DNA from: Pseudomonas sp. NC02
GTDB taxonomy: Bacteria > Pseudomonadota > Gammaproteobacteria > Pseudomonadales > Pseudomonadaceae
Direction: 5' to 3'
Assembly (NCBI RefSeq): GCF_002874965.1
Contig: NZ_CP025624.1
Location: 992,001-1,056,000, forward strand
DNA: 64,000 nt
Numbering within the stretch: position 1 is the first letter of the stretch; the number at the start of each line of letters is the position of its first letter. The notes beneath the pieces were generated by a model that saw nothing but the letters and a program-made list of their open reading frames with translations, did not search any database and was not told the DNA's origin. This document shows, piece after piece, positions 15,571-24,701 of the stretch. The translations under genes were made by a program, and so were the position numbers.

Positions 15571-16665
15571 ATGAAACTTGATCCTTCTATTGATGTGCAA
15601 AAAAACCAGAGCCTGGATCAGCCTGTTCCAGCGAGTATTGATAACCCGCCAGTTCGCCAGGCACCCGCCGGGACGGCGGTCGACAATTTCGAGGCGCTGT
15701 TCGGCCTGGAGGTTGAACTCAACAGCAAGGCCTTGAGCCGGCGTATGTTGGGGCTGGGCGTGACGCCTGTGGCGCAGTTGACACAACTCTATGAGCAACT
15801 GGGCCATCCCGCTCAGGCAACACTGGCGACCATTGCGCGCTCCATCAGGGTTCAACTGTTGCTCAAGCCCAGCCTCGAGAAGTTGCTGGAGCTGACAGGA
15901 AACGACCCGGCCCGTACGTTTGTCGTACTCAAGCAGGTGGCTGCGCAGGCACAAGCTGAAGCGCGTACCTCCGAGGCGGCGCTGGCCAGCGATGCCCTGG
16001 CGCGGCTGGAGGTCCGCTTCAAGCCGCAGATCCAGGCCGGCCTGAACATCGCGCAGGCCTTGCAGGCAAGCAGTGACGACCCGAGTTTGCGGCAGGCGGT
16101 ACGCAGTGTGTATTACGCCAGCGTGGTCGCCCGGCAATCGCTCGCCAGCATGATGCAGGCGCTGTTGGGGTTGTTCGGTGGCGATGAGTTTGGCCGCGGG
16201 TTGAAATTGATGCGTCGGGCCCTGGCAGACGACATTGCGGCGTATTGCCCTTCGCTCCCCACCGCCCAGCTGCGCACCTTGCTGTTGGGGTTGAGCAGTT
16301 GTGGTCAACTGGGCAGTGTGCTGGCCAGCTGCCGTGACTTGATCGATCGGCTGGCCGTATTGCACCCCGAAATTGATCGGGACACCGTAGCGCTGCTGCA
16401 GCGCATTCTCGGTTACGCGGGCACGGGCATCGCGTCTGCCGAAGTCCAGCGCCTGGCCTGCGAGTTGGGTGGGCCGGCATCATCCGTCCAGATTGTTTCG
16501 CTCAATGCCCTTTACCCCGTGCTCGGGAGCCTGCCCCTGGCGTTGTGGCGCGACAGCAAGGGCCGCCAGGAAGCGTTGCACAATTTCATGGTGGTAATGG
16601 ATGAGTACGCTCGCATCGAACGAGGCTCCCGGCATGTCGGCGCGCTGCCGATAAACCACTCATGA
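15571..16665 (+). CDS. hrpJ: Type III secretion gatekeeper HrpJ/RspJ (SctW)
   Basis: 364 aa HrpJ/YopN-MxiC-type gatekeeper that controls the switch from translocator to effector export. ATG at 15571 (MKLDPSIDVQKNQ) is placed 32 bp after a perfect hrp box, so the open frame back to 15421, which would begin upstream of that promoter, is rejected. The body is alpha-helical (QLTQLYEQLGHPAQATLATIA; RSVYYASVVARQSLASMMQAL). First gene of an eleven-gene operon; its stop overlaps the hrcV start as ATGA. Confidence 0.88.
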   Translation: MKLDPSIDVQKNQSLDQPVPASIDNPPVRQAPAGTAVDNFEALFGLEVELNSKALSRRMLGLGVTPVAQLTQLYEQLGHPAQATLATIARSIRVQLLLKPSLEKLLELTGNDPARTFVVLKQVAAQAQAEARTSEAALASDALARLEVRFKPQIQAGLNIAQALQASSDDPSLRQAVRSVYYASVVARQSLASMMQALLGLFGGDEFGRGLKLMRRALADDIAAYCPSLPTAQLRTLLLGLSSCGQLGSVLASCRDLIDRLAVLHPEIDRDTVALLQRILGYAGTGIASAEVQRLACELGGPASSVQIVSLNALYPVLGSLPLALWRDSKGRQEALHNFMVVMDEYARIERGSRHVGALPINHS

Positions 16666-18758
16666 GTGCGCTGCGGGCAGTCAACGCGATACTGCTCAAG
16701 GTTGCACAACGCGCCGAGGTGCTGGGTGCGGTCGTGATCCTGGGCATTGTGTTCATCTTTATCGTGCCGTTGCCGACCTGGCTGGTGGATATCCTGATTG
16801 CCGTCAACATTTGCATTTCGTGCCTGTTGATCGTGCTGGCGCTGTACCTGCCCGGGCCGCTTGCGTTTTCCTCGTTCCCGTCGATCCTGCTGTTGACCAC
16901 CATGTTCCGCCTGGCATTGTCGATTGCGACCACGCGCCTGATCCTGCTGGAGCAGGACGCCGGTGACATTGTGGAGGCCTTCGGCAACTTCGTGGTGGGG
17001 GGCAACCTGGCGGTGGGGTTGGTGATCTTCATGATCCTGACCATCGTCAACTTCCTGGTGATCACCAAGGGTTCGGAGCGTGTCGCCGAAGTGGCGGCGC
17101 GCTTCAGCCTGGATGCCATGCCCGGCAAGCAGATGTCCATCGACAGCGACTTGCGTGCCGGCCTGATCGATGGTGGACAGGCGCGCGACAAACGCGAGCA
17201 GTTGTCCCGTGAGAGCCAGCTGTTCGGGGCGATGGACGGGGCCATGAAGTTCGTCAAGGGCGATGCCGTGGCCGGGCTGATTATCGTGGTGATCAACTTG
17301 CTGGGCGGGTTCAGCACCGGCATGTTCCAGCATGGCATGAGCGCCGCCGACTCCATGGCGCTGTATTCGGTACTGACGATTGGCGATGGCCTGATTGCGC
17401 AGATTCCCGCACTGCTGATCTCCCTGACGGCCGGCATGATCATTACCCGTGTAGCACCGGCCGGGGCGAATAAAGGGGCCAATAACATGGGCGCCGAAAT
17501 CGCCCGGCAAATGACCAGTGAGCCCAAGAGCTGGATCATTGCTTCGATCGGCATGCTGGCTTTTGCAGCGCTTCCGGGCATGCCGACGGTGGTCTTTATC
17601 CTCATTTCGCTGATGACGGGCTCGCTGGGTTATTACCTCATGCGTCAGCGTCAAAAGCAGGACGCGCCTGCAGATACGGCGGCTGACGCCGTCCCGGCGG
17701 AGATCAACGGTGACGAAGACCTGCGCGCCTTTGATCCATCCCGGCCTTACTTGCTGCAGTTTTCATCGGGCCTGCAGGGCTCTGACCGAACAGCGCAAGT
17801 GGTTCATGGCATTCGCCAGGCCCGAAACCGCCTGGTTGCCCATATCGGCCTGACACTGCCGCCGTTTAACGTCGAGTTTATTCCCGCCTTATCCGACGAT
17901 GAGTTTCGCTTTTGCGTGCACGAAGTCCCTGTGATCAAAGCTACCTTCGGTGATCGGGTCGCGGTGGAATCGGCGGCGCTGGGCGTCGAGCCACAAGCAG
18001 GTACCCAGGGTCTGGCGGAGCGAGACGAGCAAGACTGGTTATGGTTGGCGCCCGATGATCCGCTGCTCGACGATGCACAGCTTGAACGCCATACCGCCCA
18101 TGACTTGATCATCGAGCGCATGACACGCGCGATGCTGCTCAGCGGGCCGCAGTTTCTCGGTATCCAGGAGTGCAAGTCGATTCTCAGCTGGCTCGAGTTC
18201 AACCAGCCGGAGCTGGTTCAGGAGCTGCAGCGGATCATGCCGCTTTCGCGCTTCTCTGCCGTGTTGCAGCGCCTGGCCAGCGAGGGCGTTCCGCTGCGGG
18301 CGGTGCGGTTGATTGTCGAGTCGTTGATCGAGTACGGCCAGCATGAGCGTGAAGCGGATGCCCTGGCCGACTATGCGCGAATCGCCCTCAAGTCGCAGAT
18401 TCTGCACCAGTACAGCGAAGCTGATGGCCTGCACGCCTGGTTGTTGTCACCGCATACCGAGAATGTCCTGCGCGAGGCGCTGCGCCAGACCCAGACCGGG
18501 GTGTTCTTTTCCCTCGACAACGACAGCAGTGCGACGCTGGTGAGCTTGCTCAAGCAAGCCTTTACCGTGCGGGCCAAGAGCAAAAGTGTGCTGCTGGTTG
18601 CGCAAGACTTGCGCAGCCCCCTGCGGACATTGCTTGTGGAAGAGTTCAACCATGTGCCGGTGTTGTCGTTTGCCGAGTTGGGCAGTTCGTCGAAGGTCAA
18701 GGTGCTGGGGCGGTTTGACCTGAGTCATGACGATCTGCTGCGTGGGGCCGTGGCATGA
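16662..18758 (+). CDS. hrcV: Type III export gate protein HrcV/RscV (SctV)
   Basis: 698 aa FlhA/SctV-family inner-membrane export gate. About seven or eight hydrophobic helices occupy residues ~15-325, with the FHIPEP-type loop (TRLILLEQDAGDIVEAFGNFVVGG; RFSLDAMPGKQMSIDSDL). The cytoplasmic domain that forms the nonameric ring follows (~355-698). Length is normal and the frame is open throughout. It starts inside the hrpJ stop (ATGA). Its own stop overlaps an ATG that opens a 28-codon ORF before hrpQ. Confidence 0.95.
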   Translation: MSALRAVNAILLKVAQRAEVLGAVVILGIVFIFIVPLPTWLVDILIAVNICISCLLIVLALYLPGPLAFSSFPSILLLTTMFRLALSIATTRLILLEQDAGDIVEAFGNFVVGGNLAVGLVIFMILTIVNFLVITKGSERVAEVAARFSLDAMPGKQMSIDSDLRAGLIDGGQARDKREQLSRESQLFGAMDGAMKFVKGDAVAGLIIVVINLLGGFSTGMFQHGMSAADSMALYSVLTIGDGLIAQIPALLISLTAGMIITRVAPAGANKGANNMGAEIARQMTSEPKSWIIASIGMLAFAALPGMPTVVFILISLMTGSLGYYLMRQRQKQDAPADTAADAVPAEINGDEDLRAFDPSRPYLLQFSSGLQGSDRTAQVVHGIRQARNRLVAHIGLTLPPFNVEFIPALSDDEFRFCVHEVPVIKATFGDRVAVESAALGVEPQAGTQGLAERDEQDWLWLAPDDPLLDDAQLERHTAHDLIIERMTRAMLLSGPQFLGIQECKSILSWLEFNQPELVQELQRIMPLSRFSAVLQRLASEGVPLRAVRLIVESLIEYGQHEREADALADYARIALKSQILHQYSEADGLHAWLLSPHTENVLREALRQTQTGVFFSLDNDSSATLVSLLKQAFTVRAKSKSVLLVAQDLRSPLRTLLVEEFNHVPVLSFAELGSSSKVKVLGRFDLSHDDLLRGAVA

Positions 18759-18841
18759 GTACTGTTTTGGCGATTGCGCATTGCCTTGAAACGGACGGTG
18801 CTGCGTGGGGCCGTTTGGTCCGTGCGGCCATGAGGGCCTGA
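18755..18841 (+). CDS. Possible 28-aa ORF between hrcV and hrpQ
   Basis: ATG at 18755 overlaps the hrcV stop as ATGA, and the frame (MSTVLAIAHCLETDGAAWGR...) closes with TGA at 18839-18841, two bases before the hrpQ ATG. It contains a 16-bp direct repeat (18799-18814) of the end of hrcV (18736-18751). It may be a leftover of a small duplication that keeps ribosomes coupled to hrpQ rather than a functional peptide. No homologue is known to me. Confidence 0.3.
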   Translation: MSTVLAIAHCLETDGAAWGRLVRAAMRA

Positions 18842-18843
18842 CA

Positions 18844-19743
18844 ATGTTTGAGCTACGAGTACTCGATGGTTTGCACCAGGGGGCGGCGCTGCCGTTGTTC
18901 GGCGAGCAGTGGAGCATTGGTGCGCACCCTGACGCTGACCTGGCGCTATACGACCCGGGCATTGCCGAGCGTCATGTGCGATTGCAGTGTGTTGACCAGC
19001 GCTGGTCGGTGCAGGCCGAGGGAGGGGTGATGCAGGATGCCGCCGGCCTGATCCTGGCGCAGATTGCCGACCTGGCACTCAACACGACATTTTCGATTGG
19101 CAACGTTCGGCTCTGCGTCACCCGCGCCGACCAGCCCTGGCCTCAGCCGACGGTGACTGCCGAACAGGCGCCCACGCCAGCGGCCGAGCCCCTCGTGCCG
19201 CTGAAGCTTTCTTCAATTTCGAGCACGCAGCAGAAACGCTTGATCAGCCTGGTCGTCGTCGTTGCGGTCATCATCACCGCGCTGGGCATGACCACTAGCG
19301 GTGACCGCGAAGCCCAGGCGTCGTTGATGTCACCGGTGATCCGCAAGAACGAGCTGGCCTCACCTTTCGAGGTGCGCCAGCAGTTGCTCAGGATGCTCAG
19401 CGAGCGCGAATTGATCAACCGTATAAGCATCCAGTTGGTCAATGACCAGGTGCTGCTCGACGGCGATGTACTCCAGGAAGACATGGAGTTGGTATCGCGC
19501 ATGCTCAGCCGGTTTGGCGAACAGTTCGATACCGCGGTGCCGGTGATGAGCCGGGTCAGGACTCGCGACGGAACGTTCCCTTTCAAGATTTTGCAGATTG
19601 TCGGCGGCCCCAACGGTCACGTGGTTCTGGAACAGGGGAACCGACTGTTTGTGGGGGATGAAGTGGACGGCTTGCGACTGGTGCTGATCGATAACACCAA
19701 GGTGGTGTTCGACGGTAAGCAACGCTTCGAGGTGCGCTGGTGA
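18844..19743 (+). CDS. hrpQ: Type III secretion inner-membrane ring protein HrpQ/RspQ (SctD-like)
   Basis: 299 aa protein with an N-terminal FHA-like cytoplasmic domain (MFELRVLDGLHQGAALPLFG; IGAHPDADLALYDPGIAERH), one transmembrane helix (~138-156, RLISLVVVVAVIITALGM) and a periplasmic part. This is the layout of SctD proteins that form the outer of the two inner-membrane rings with HrcJ. ATG at 18844 is chosen; the open frame to 18805 would overlap the small ORF. Its stop overlaps the hrcN GTG start. Confidence 0.87.
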   Translation: MFELRVLDGLHQGAALPLFGEQWSIGAHPDADLALYDPGIAERHVRLQCVDQRWSVQAEGGVMQDAAGLILAQIADLALNTTFSIGNVRLCVTRADQPWPQPTVTAEQAPTPAAEPLVPLKLSSISSTQQKRLISLVVVVAVIITALGMTTSGDREAQASLMSPVIRKNELASPFEVRQQLLRMLSERELINRISIQLVNDQVLLDGDVLQEDMELVSRMLSRFGEQFDTAVPVMSRVRTRDGTFPFKILQIVGGPNGHVVLEQGNRLFVGDEVDGLRLVLIDNTKVVFDGKQRFEVRW

Positions 19744-21098
19744 GCCGTGACCTGCAAGCCCGTCTTGAGGCCTGGGAGCAACGCCAGTCGAGTGCGCTGG
19801 TCAGCTTCGCACCGGTGTCGGTGCGCGGTCGTATCCAGCGGGTGAACGGCATGTTGTTGCAATGCCGGCTGCCCCAGGCGCGCATCGGTGATTTGTGCCA
19901 GGTCGAAAAGTCCATCGGTGAATACATGCTGGCGGAGATCATCGGTTTCGACCAGCAGGATGCAGTGCTGAGTGCGTTGGGCAATCTTGAAGGCGTGCGC
20001 GTGGGTGCCAGTGTGCAACGCCTGGGGGTGCCACACCGGGTACGGGTCGGCGACGATTTGCTCGGCCAGGTGCTCGATGGGTTTGGCCGGCCGATTGCGG
20101 GCGATGGCCCCAGCGCCTTTGTGGAGGCCGACATCGCAGAGGCGAGCACGGTGTTGTGCGAGGCGCCGTTGCCTACCGAACGCCCCAGAATCAGCCGGGC
20201 GTTGTCCACCGGCGTACGCTCGATCGATGGATTGATCACGCTGGGAGAAGGGCAGCGCGTCGGCCTGTTCGCCGGCGCGGGCTGCGGCAAGACCACCTTG
20301 TTGGCCGAGATCGCCCGAAACGTCGAGTGCGATGTGATCGTGTTCGGGTTGATTGGTGAGCGCGGCCGCGAGCTGCGGGAATTTCTTGACCATGAGCTGG
20401 ATGATCAGCTGCGCGCCAAGGCGGTGCTGGTGTGTGCCACCTCCGACCGCTCAAGCATGGAACGCGCCCGCGCGGCGTTCACTGCGACAGCGCTGGCCGA
20501 AGGGTTCCGGCGCAAGGGCCAGCGGGTACTGCTGCTGATTGACTCCCTGACCCGATTTGCCCGGGCCCAGCGTGAAATCGGCCTGGCCGCGGGCGAGCCC
20601 CTGGGCCGCGGCGGCTTGCCACCGTCGGTATACAGCCTGATGCCGCGCCTGGTGGAGCGGGCCGGGCTGACCCGTGACGGAGTGATTACCGCCATCTACA
20701 CCGTGCTGATCGAGCAGGACTCGATGAACGATCCGGTAGCGGATGAAGTGCGCTCCCTGCTCGACGGCCACATCGTGTTGTCACGCAAGCTGGCCGAGCG
20801 TGGCCACTACCCGGCGGTGGATGTGCTGGGCAGCCTTTCGCGGATCTTGAGCAACGTCGCCACGCCCGAGCATATAAGGGCGGGCACCGCCTTGCGCCGC
20901 TTGTTGTCGGCGTACCAGCAGATCGAACTGATGCTCAAGTTGGGCGAGTACCAACCCGGCAGTGATGCCCTGACCGACCTGGCGGTGGACAGCCGCCAGG
21001 CCGTCGATGGCTTTCTGCGCCAGGACCTGCGTGAGCCGGCCGCGATGGCGATGACGCTGGACCAATTGATGGAGTTGACCACCGATGTCCCTTTCTGA
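19740..21098 (+). CDS. hrcN: Type III secretion ATPase HrcN/RscN (SctN)
   Basis: 452 aa FliI/SctN ATPase that unfolds substrates and strips chaperones at the base of the injectisome. The Walker A loop GAGCGKTT is at ~179-186; FGLIGERGRELREFLD, the Walker B region VLLLIDSLTRFARAQREIGLA and GRGGLPPSVYSLMPRLVERAG are family signatures. It starts with GTG at 19740, overlapping the hrpQ stop (GTGA). Full length, no lesions. Confidence 0.96.
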   Translation: MSRDLQARLEAWEQRQSSALVSFAPVSVRGRIQRVNGMLLQCRLPQARIGDLCQVEKSIGEYMLAEIIGFDQQDAVLSALGNLEGVRVGASVQRLGVPHRVRVGDDLLGQVLDGFGRPIAGDGPSAFVEADIAEASTVLCEAPLPTERPRISRALSTGVRSIDGLITLGEGQRVGLFAGAGCGKTTLLAEIARNVECDVIVFGLIGERGRELREFLDHELDDQLRAKAVLVCATSDRSSMERARAAFTATALAEGFRRKGQRVLLLIDSLTRFARAQREIGLAAGEPLGRGGLPPSVYSLMPRLVERAGLTRDGVITAIYTVLIEQDSMNDPVADEVRSLLDGHIVLSRKLAERGHYPAVDVLGSLSRILSNVATPEHIRAGTALRRLLSAYQQIELMLKLGEYQPGSDALTDLAVDSRQAVDGFLRQDLREPAAMAMTLDQLMELTTDVPF

Positions 21099-21513
21099 AA
21101 TCGATACCTTGCGGCGTTTGCGCAAGCACCGGGCTGACCGGGCGGAGCGCGCGCTGCGTGCCGCCAAAAGGCAACAGCAAGCGCTGCTGTTGCAGATCCG
21201 GCAGGCGGCGGATGCCCTTGAGCAGACCCGGCTGGACGAAGCCCGGAAAACCGCTGAGTTGCTGAGCAAGCATCAAGGGCAAGTGATCTCGTTCCAGGAC
21301 ATCAAGTCCTGGAATGCCCAGGAGCGCACGTTGTCCGCCGACACCCGCCGCGAAGAAGGGCAGTTACATGAGCTGCACGGCCAGCGCGATGAGCAGTTGA
21401 TCCACATCGACAGCGCGCAGAAGCAGGTTACCCAGTGCTTGCGCGAGGTTGAAAAACTCCAGGAACTGTCCCTTTTGTTGGGGCAGGAAGAAGCCGTGCA
21501 GGAAGAAACATGA
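21085..21513 (+). CDS. hrpO: Type III secretion stalk protein HrpO/RspO (SctO)
   Basis: 142 aa, highly charged and almost wholly coiled-coil (LRRLRKHRADRAERALRAAKR; SADTRREEGQLHELHGQRDE). This is the FliJ/YscO-like stalk that sits in the ATPase ring and links it to the export gate. ATG at 21085 overlaps the 3' end of hrcN by 14 bp, as is usual for this gene pair. Confidence 0.88.
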   Translation: MSLSEIDTLRRLRKHRADRAERALRAAKRQQQALLLQIRQAADALEQTRLDEARKTAELLSKHQGQVISFQDIKSWNAQERTLSADTRREEGQLHELHGQRDEQLIHIDSAQKQVTQCLREVEKLQELSLLLGQEEAVQEET

Positions 21514-21968
21514 CGCAAGTTCCAGTGAACAGTCCTGAGCGCCCGCGTCCGGGCGAGCCTCGGGATGAACGTGAACCCGGCCCGGGGGCGATAGTGCCAT
21601 GGGAGCACGGACGGTTATTTGCCCAGCTGTTTGGCAACGATGATGAAGGGGGCGGTTTCGGTTCCGCCCTACCGGGAACCCCTGCATCAAGTCATGCCGC
21701 GATGATCGCGGCCATGACCGAGCAGTTGGCACCGCGGATTCACGCCGCTGTTCAGTGGCCTTTGCACGCTGTGCTTTACCTGCCGAGCCTGGGGCGGATC
21801 AACGCCAGCGTGCGCCGCGAGCAAGGTACCTGGAACGTTGAGCTGGAGGCGCAGGAAGAGCGCACCGCGCGCTGGTTGCCTGGGGTGCGCCAGCACCTTG
21901 AGGACGGGCTGGCCGGCGCGTTGGCGCAGCCTGTCACCGTACACCTGGCACCTGTGGACCCGGCATGA
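21510..21968 (+). CDS. hrpP: Type III secretion substrate-specificity switch HrpP/RspP (SctP)
   Basis: 152 aa. A Pro/Gly-rich, probably disordered N-terminus (RPRPGEPRDEREPGPGA) is followed by a compact C-terminal domain (INASVRREQGTWNVELEAQEERTARWL) of the T3S4 type that contacts HrcU when switching substrates. Short compared with YscP-type rulers, as in other Hrp1 systems. It overlaps hrpO by ATGA at 21510 and hrcQ at 21965. Confidence 0.82.
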   Translation: MTQVPVNSPERPRPGEPRDEREPGPGAIVPWEHGRLFAQLFGNDDEGGGFGSALPGTPASSHAAMIAAMTEQLAPRIHAAVQWPLHAVLYLPSLGRINASVRREQGTWNVELEAQEERTARWLPGVRQHLEDGLAGALAQPVTVHLAPVDPA

Positions 21969-22978
21969 TCATGCCGTTTTTAACCTTGCCGGTGGTCAGC
22001 GGCGCCAATGTCGCGGCGCGGCGCAGGCTGGGGCGCGGCTTGCGCATGGCGTTTCAGGTCGCGGGGCAGAACGGTGAACTGTTGATGGAACCGGGCCGTG
22101 CCCCCGCAGGCGTCAAGCCGCTGTTTTTCGAGAGCGCCTGCGGGGTGCTGGCTTTCGCCGAACCAGGGCCGCTGTTCAGCCTGCTGGGGGAGTGCCCGGT
22201 GACGCTGGCGGAGGCCGACAACGATCCAGACTCGTGGTTCTGGGAACTGTTCCAGCACCACCTGAGCCCGCAGGTGCGGGGGCTGTTTGGCTTCCTGCGG
22301 TTGCTGCCGGCGCCCAGGAAATTGAACTTCGGTTGTCGCTTCACGGTGACGCTGGGGAAGTCCAGGGTCGTGGGTTACCTGTGGCTGACTCCAGAGCGCT
22401 TGCTGGCACTGTGCGAGGCCGGCCCGTGGCAGTCGATAGCGGGGCCATTGCCGGCGTCGTTCCAGTTGGCAGTGGCGATGACCCTGGGCCGCCTGAAGCT
22501 ATCCATCACGCAATTGAGCGGTGTCCGTGCCGGTGACGTGGTGATGCTTGAGCAACCCTTTTTCGATGTGCAGGGCAATGGTCACCTGTATGTCGGCAAG
22601 CACCGGCTGCAAGGGTGCATTGATGATGAATCCGGGCCGTTGTGCCTGACGCTTGTTTCGATCGAGGAAACGTCCGTGGACGAGGATTTTGCAACATCGC
22701 AGTACCCGGGGGATGAGCTGGATGAACCGGTAGTGGATGTCTTTGGCCACGAGCCTTTCGATGAGTTGAACATGGCCCTGACGGTACGTTGTGGCACCCT
22801 GAACCTGACCCTGGGCGAACTGCGCAATCTCGCCCCCGGTGCGGTGTTGGGCATTGCCGGGTACGCGCCGGGCATGGCCGGGCTTTATTACGGCGACAGG
22901 CCGATAGGGCAAGGGCAGTTGGTGGAAGTAGATGGGCGCCTTGGTTTGCAGTTGTCCCGCGTGATTTTTTCGCGATGA
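21965..22978 (+). CDS. hrcQ: Type III secretion C-ring/sorting platform protein HrcQ/RscQ (SctQ), unsplit
   Basis: 337 aa SctQ protein. The N-terminal region (~1-155) matches HrcQA; two SPOA-like beta domains lie at ~160-235 and ~268-337 ([23 protein letters not shown]), separated by an acidic linker (~236-266). In P. syringae the same polypeptide is encoded as two genes, hrcQA and hrcQB; here it is one uninterrupted frame. An internal start near Met270 could give a separate C-terminal chain, as in other SctQ proteins. It starts at ATG 21965, overlapping hrpP. Confidence 0.9.
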   Translation: MIMPFLTLPVVSGANVAARRRLGRGLRMAFQVAGQNGELLMEPGRAPAGVKPLFFESACGVLAFAEPGPLFSLLGECPVTLAEADNDPDSWFWELFQHHLSPQVRGLFGFLRLLPAPRKLNFGCRFTVTLGKSRVVGYLWLTPERLLALCEAGPWQSIAGPLPASFQLAVAMTLGRLKLSITQLSGVRAGDVVMLEQPFFDVQGNGHLYVGKHRLQGCIDDESGPLCLTLVSIEETSVDEDFATSQYPGDELDEPVVDVFGHEPFDELNMALTVRCGTLNLTLGELRNLAPGAVLGIAGYAPGMAGLYYGDRPIGQGQLVEVDGRLGLQLSRVIFSR

Positions 22979-23628
22979 CATTTCAGGGGGTCGACCCTCT
23001 TGTCCTGGCGCTGTTTTTAGGTTCGTTGTCGCTGATGCCAATGCTGCTGATCATCTGCACATCGTTCTTGAAGATCGTGATTGTGCTGATGATCACCCGT
23101 AACGCCATCGGCGTGCAGCAGGTACCGCCGAGCATGGCCATCAACGGAATAGCGCTGGCTGCGACACTGTTCATCATGGCGCCCGTGGGGTACCAGATCG
23201 CCGAGAACGTCAAGGCCTCGCCCGTGGACACGAGTAGCGTGCAAAGCCTTCTGGAAACCGGGCAGGCGGCCATACAGCCGTTGCGTGCGTTCATGCTGCG
23301 CAACACCGATGCCGATGTGTTGACTCACCTGCTGGAAAACAGTGCGCGCATGTGGCCGCCTGAAATGGCGCAGAGCACCCAGCGCGAAGACTTGATCCTG
23401 CTGGTCCCGGCCTTCGTGCTGTCGCAACTGCAGGCGGGGTTCGAGATCGGCTTTCTGATCTACATCCCGTTCATCGTCATCGATTTGATTGTGTCCAACC
23501 TGCTGTTGGCCCTCGGTATGCAGATGGTCTCGCCCATGACCATTTCGCTGCCGCTCAAACTGCTGTTGTTCGTCATGGTTTCCGGGTGGTCGCGGCTGCT
23601 CGACAGCCTGTTCCTTTCTTACCTCTGA
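22975..23628 (+). CDS. hrcR: Type III export apparatus protein HrcR/RscR (SctR)
   Basis: 217 aa inner-membrane FliP/SctR protein with four helices. Signatures: [24 protein letters not shown] near the N-terminus and [35 protein letters not shown] in the second half. ATG at 22975 overlaps the hrcQ stop (ATGA); the longer open frame from 22789 lies inside hrcQ and is a shadow. It is full length, unlike the damaged rscR I recall being reported for P. fluorescens SBW25. Confidence 0.94.
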   Translation: MTFQGVDPLVLALFLGSLSLMPMLLIICTSFLKIVIVLMITRNAIGVQQVPPSMAINGIALAATLFIMAPVGYQIAENVKASPVDTSSVQSLLETGQAAIQPLRAFMLRNTDADVLTHLLENSARMWPPEMAQSTQREDLILLVPAFVLSQLQAGFEIGFLIYIPFIVIDLIVSNLLLALGMQMVSPMTISLPLKLLLFVMVSGWSRLLDSLFLSYL

Positions 23629-23635
23629 GTGCCCT

Positions 23636-23899
23636 ATGGAACCGATCGTGCTGTTCAAGCAGGGCATGTTGCTGGTGGTGGTGCTGTCGGCGCCGCCGCT
23701 GATCGTGGCGGTGGTCGTCGGTGTGTTGACGTCGCTGGTGCAGGCCCTGATGCAGATACAGGACCAGACGCTGCCCTTTGGCATCAAGCTGGTTGCGGTG
23801 GGCATCACGCTGATTTTGACCGGTCGCTGGATTGGCGTGGAGCTGATCCAACTGATCAACCTGATGTTCGACATGATTGCCCGCTCGGCATTGAACTGA
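23636..23899 (+). CDS. hrcS: Type III export apparatus protein HrcS/RscS (SctS)
   Basis: 87 aa FliQ/SctS protein with two transmembrane helices (MLLVVVLSAPPLIVAVVVGVL; IKLVAVGITLILTGRWIGVEL) joined by the conserved SLVQALMQIQDQTLPFG loop. It is part of the R-S-T export gate and lies 7 bp downstream of hrcR. Confidence 0.93.
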   Translation: MEPIVLFKQGMLLVVVLSAPPLIVAVVVGVLTSLVQALMQIQDQTLPFGIKLVAVGITLILTGRWIGVELIQLINLMFDMIARSALN

Positions 23900-23909
23900 G
23901 GGCCTGCGT

Positions 23910-24701
23910 GTGCTGCTTTATCTTGAATTCCTGCCCAGCCTGCTCGTGGCCATGGCGCGCATTTATCCCTGTGCATTTCTGGTGCCTGCGTTTTGTTTCC
24001 AACATATACGCGGTATGCCCCGCCACATCATCGTGATGGTCATGGCGTTGATTCCGGCGCCCGGCATTCATGCCGTCCTGGCTGCCAAGGATTACTCCGC
24101 GCTGATGATCAGCGGGTTGGTACTCAAGGAAGCTGCCCTGGGGTTTTTGCTGGGGATTCTGTTGGCCATGCCGTTCTGGATGTTCGAGTCAGTGGGCGCA
24201 CTGCTGGATAACCAGCGGGGGGCTTTGGCGGGTGGCCAACTCAACCCCTCGCTGGGGCCGGATGCGACGCCGATCGGGCACCTGTTCAAACAGTTGGTGA
24301 TTTATTTGCTGATTGCCGTCCTGGGCTTGAGCGTGCTGACCCAAGTGATCTGGGACAGCTACCTGATCTGGCCGCCAACCGCCTGGTTGCCGCTGCCGGC
24401 GGTCAATGGGTTCAGTGTATTCATCGGGCTGCTGGGCGATACTTTTACCCACATGATGCTGTATGCCGCACCGTTTATTGCCGTGCTGCTGTTCCTGGAG
24501 TTCGGCTTCGCCTTGTTGGGCCTGTACAGCCCGCAATTGCAAGTCTCTACCCTGGCAACGCCGGTCAAGAGCCTGGCGGGGCTGGTTATCCTGCTGCTGT
24601 ACTTCCCGCTGTTGCAGGACTTGATCGTCGGGCGCATGGCGCAGTTGGGAGACCTCAAGCATTCCCTCGGCCTGATGTTCAGGGGCTCGGGACATGAGTG
24701 A
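23910..24701 (+). CDS. hrcT: Type III export apparatus protein HrcT/RscT (SctT)
   Basis: 263 aa FliR/SctT protein with about six helices; conserved stretches are GLVLKEAALGFLLGILLAMPFW and FGFALLGLYSPQLQVSTLATPVKS. The start is GTG at 23910 (VLLYLEFLPSLL), 10 bp after hrcS. It overlaps the hrcU start by 8 bp. Full length. Confidence 0.93.
   Translation: MLLYLEFLPSLLVAMARIYPCAFLVPAFCFQHIRGMPRHIIVMVMALIPAPGIHAVLAAKDYSALMISGLVLKEAALGFLLGILLAMPFWMFESVGALLDNQRGALAGGQLNPSLGPDATPIGHLFKQLVIYLLIAVLGLSVLTQVIWDSYLIWPPTAWLPLPAVNGFSVFIGLLGDTFTHMMLYAAPFIAVLLFLEFGFALLGLYSPQLQVSTLATPVKSLAGLVILLLYFPLLQDLIVGRMAQLGDLKHSLGLMFRGSGHE

Noticed and set aside
16512..17654. 380-aa and 339-aa frames on the minus strand
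   Set aside because: Antisense to hrcV, no recognisable domain.
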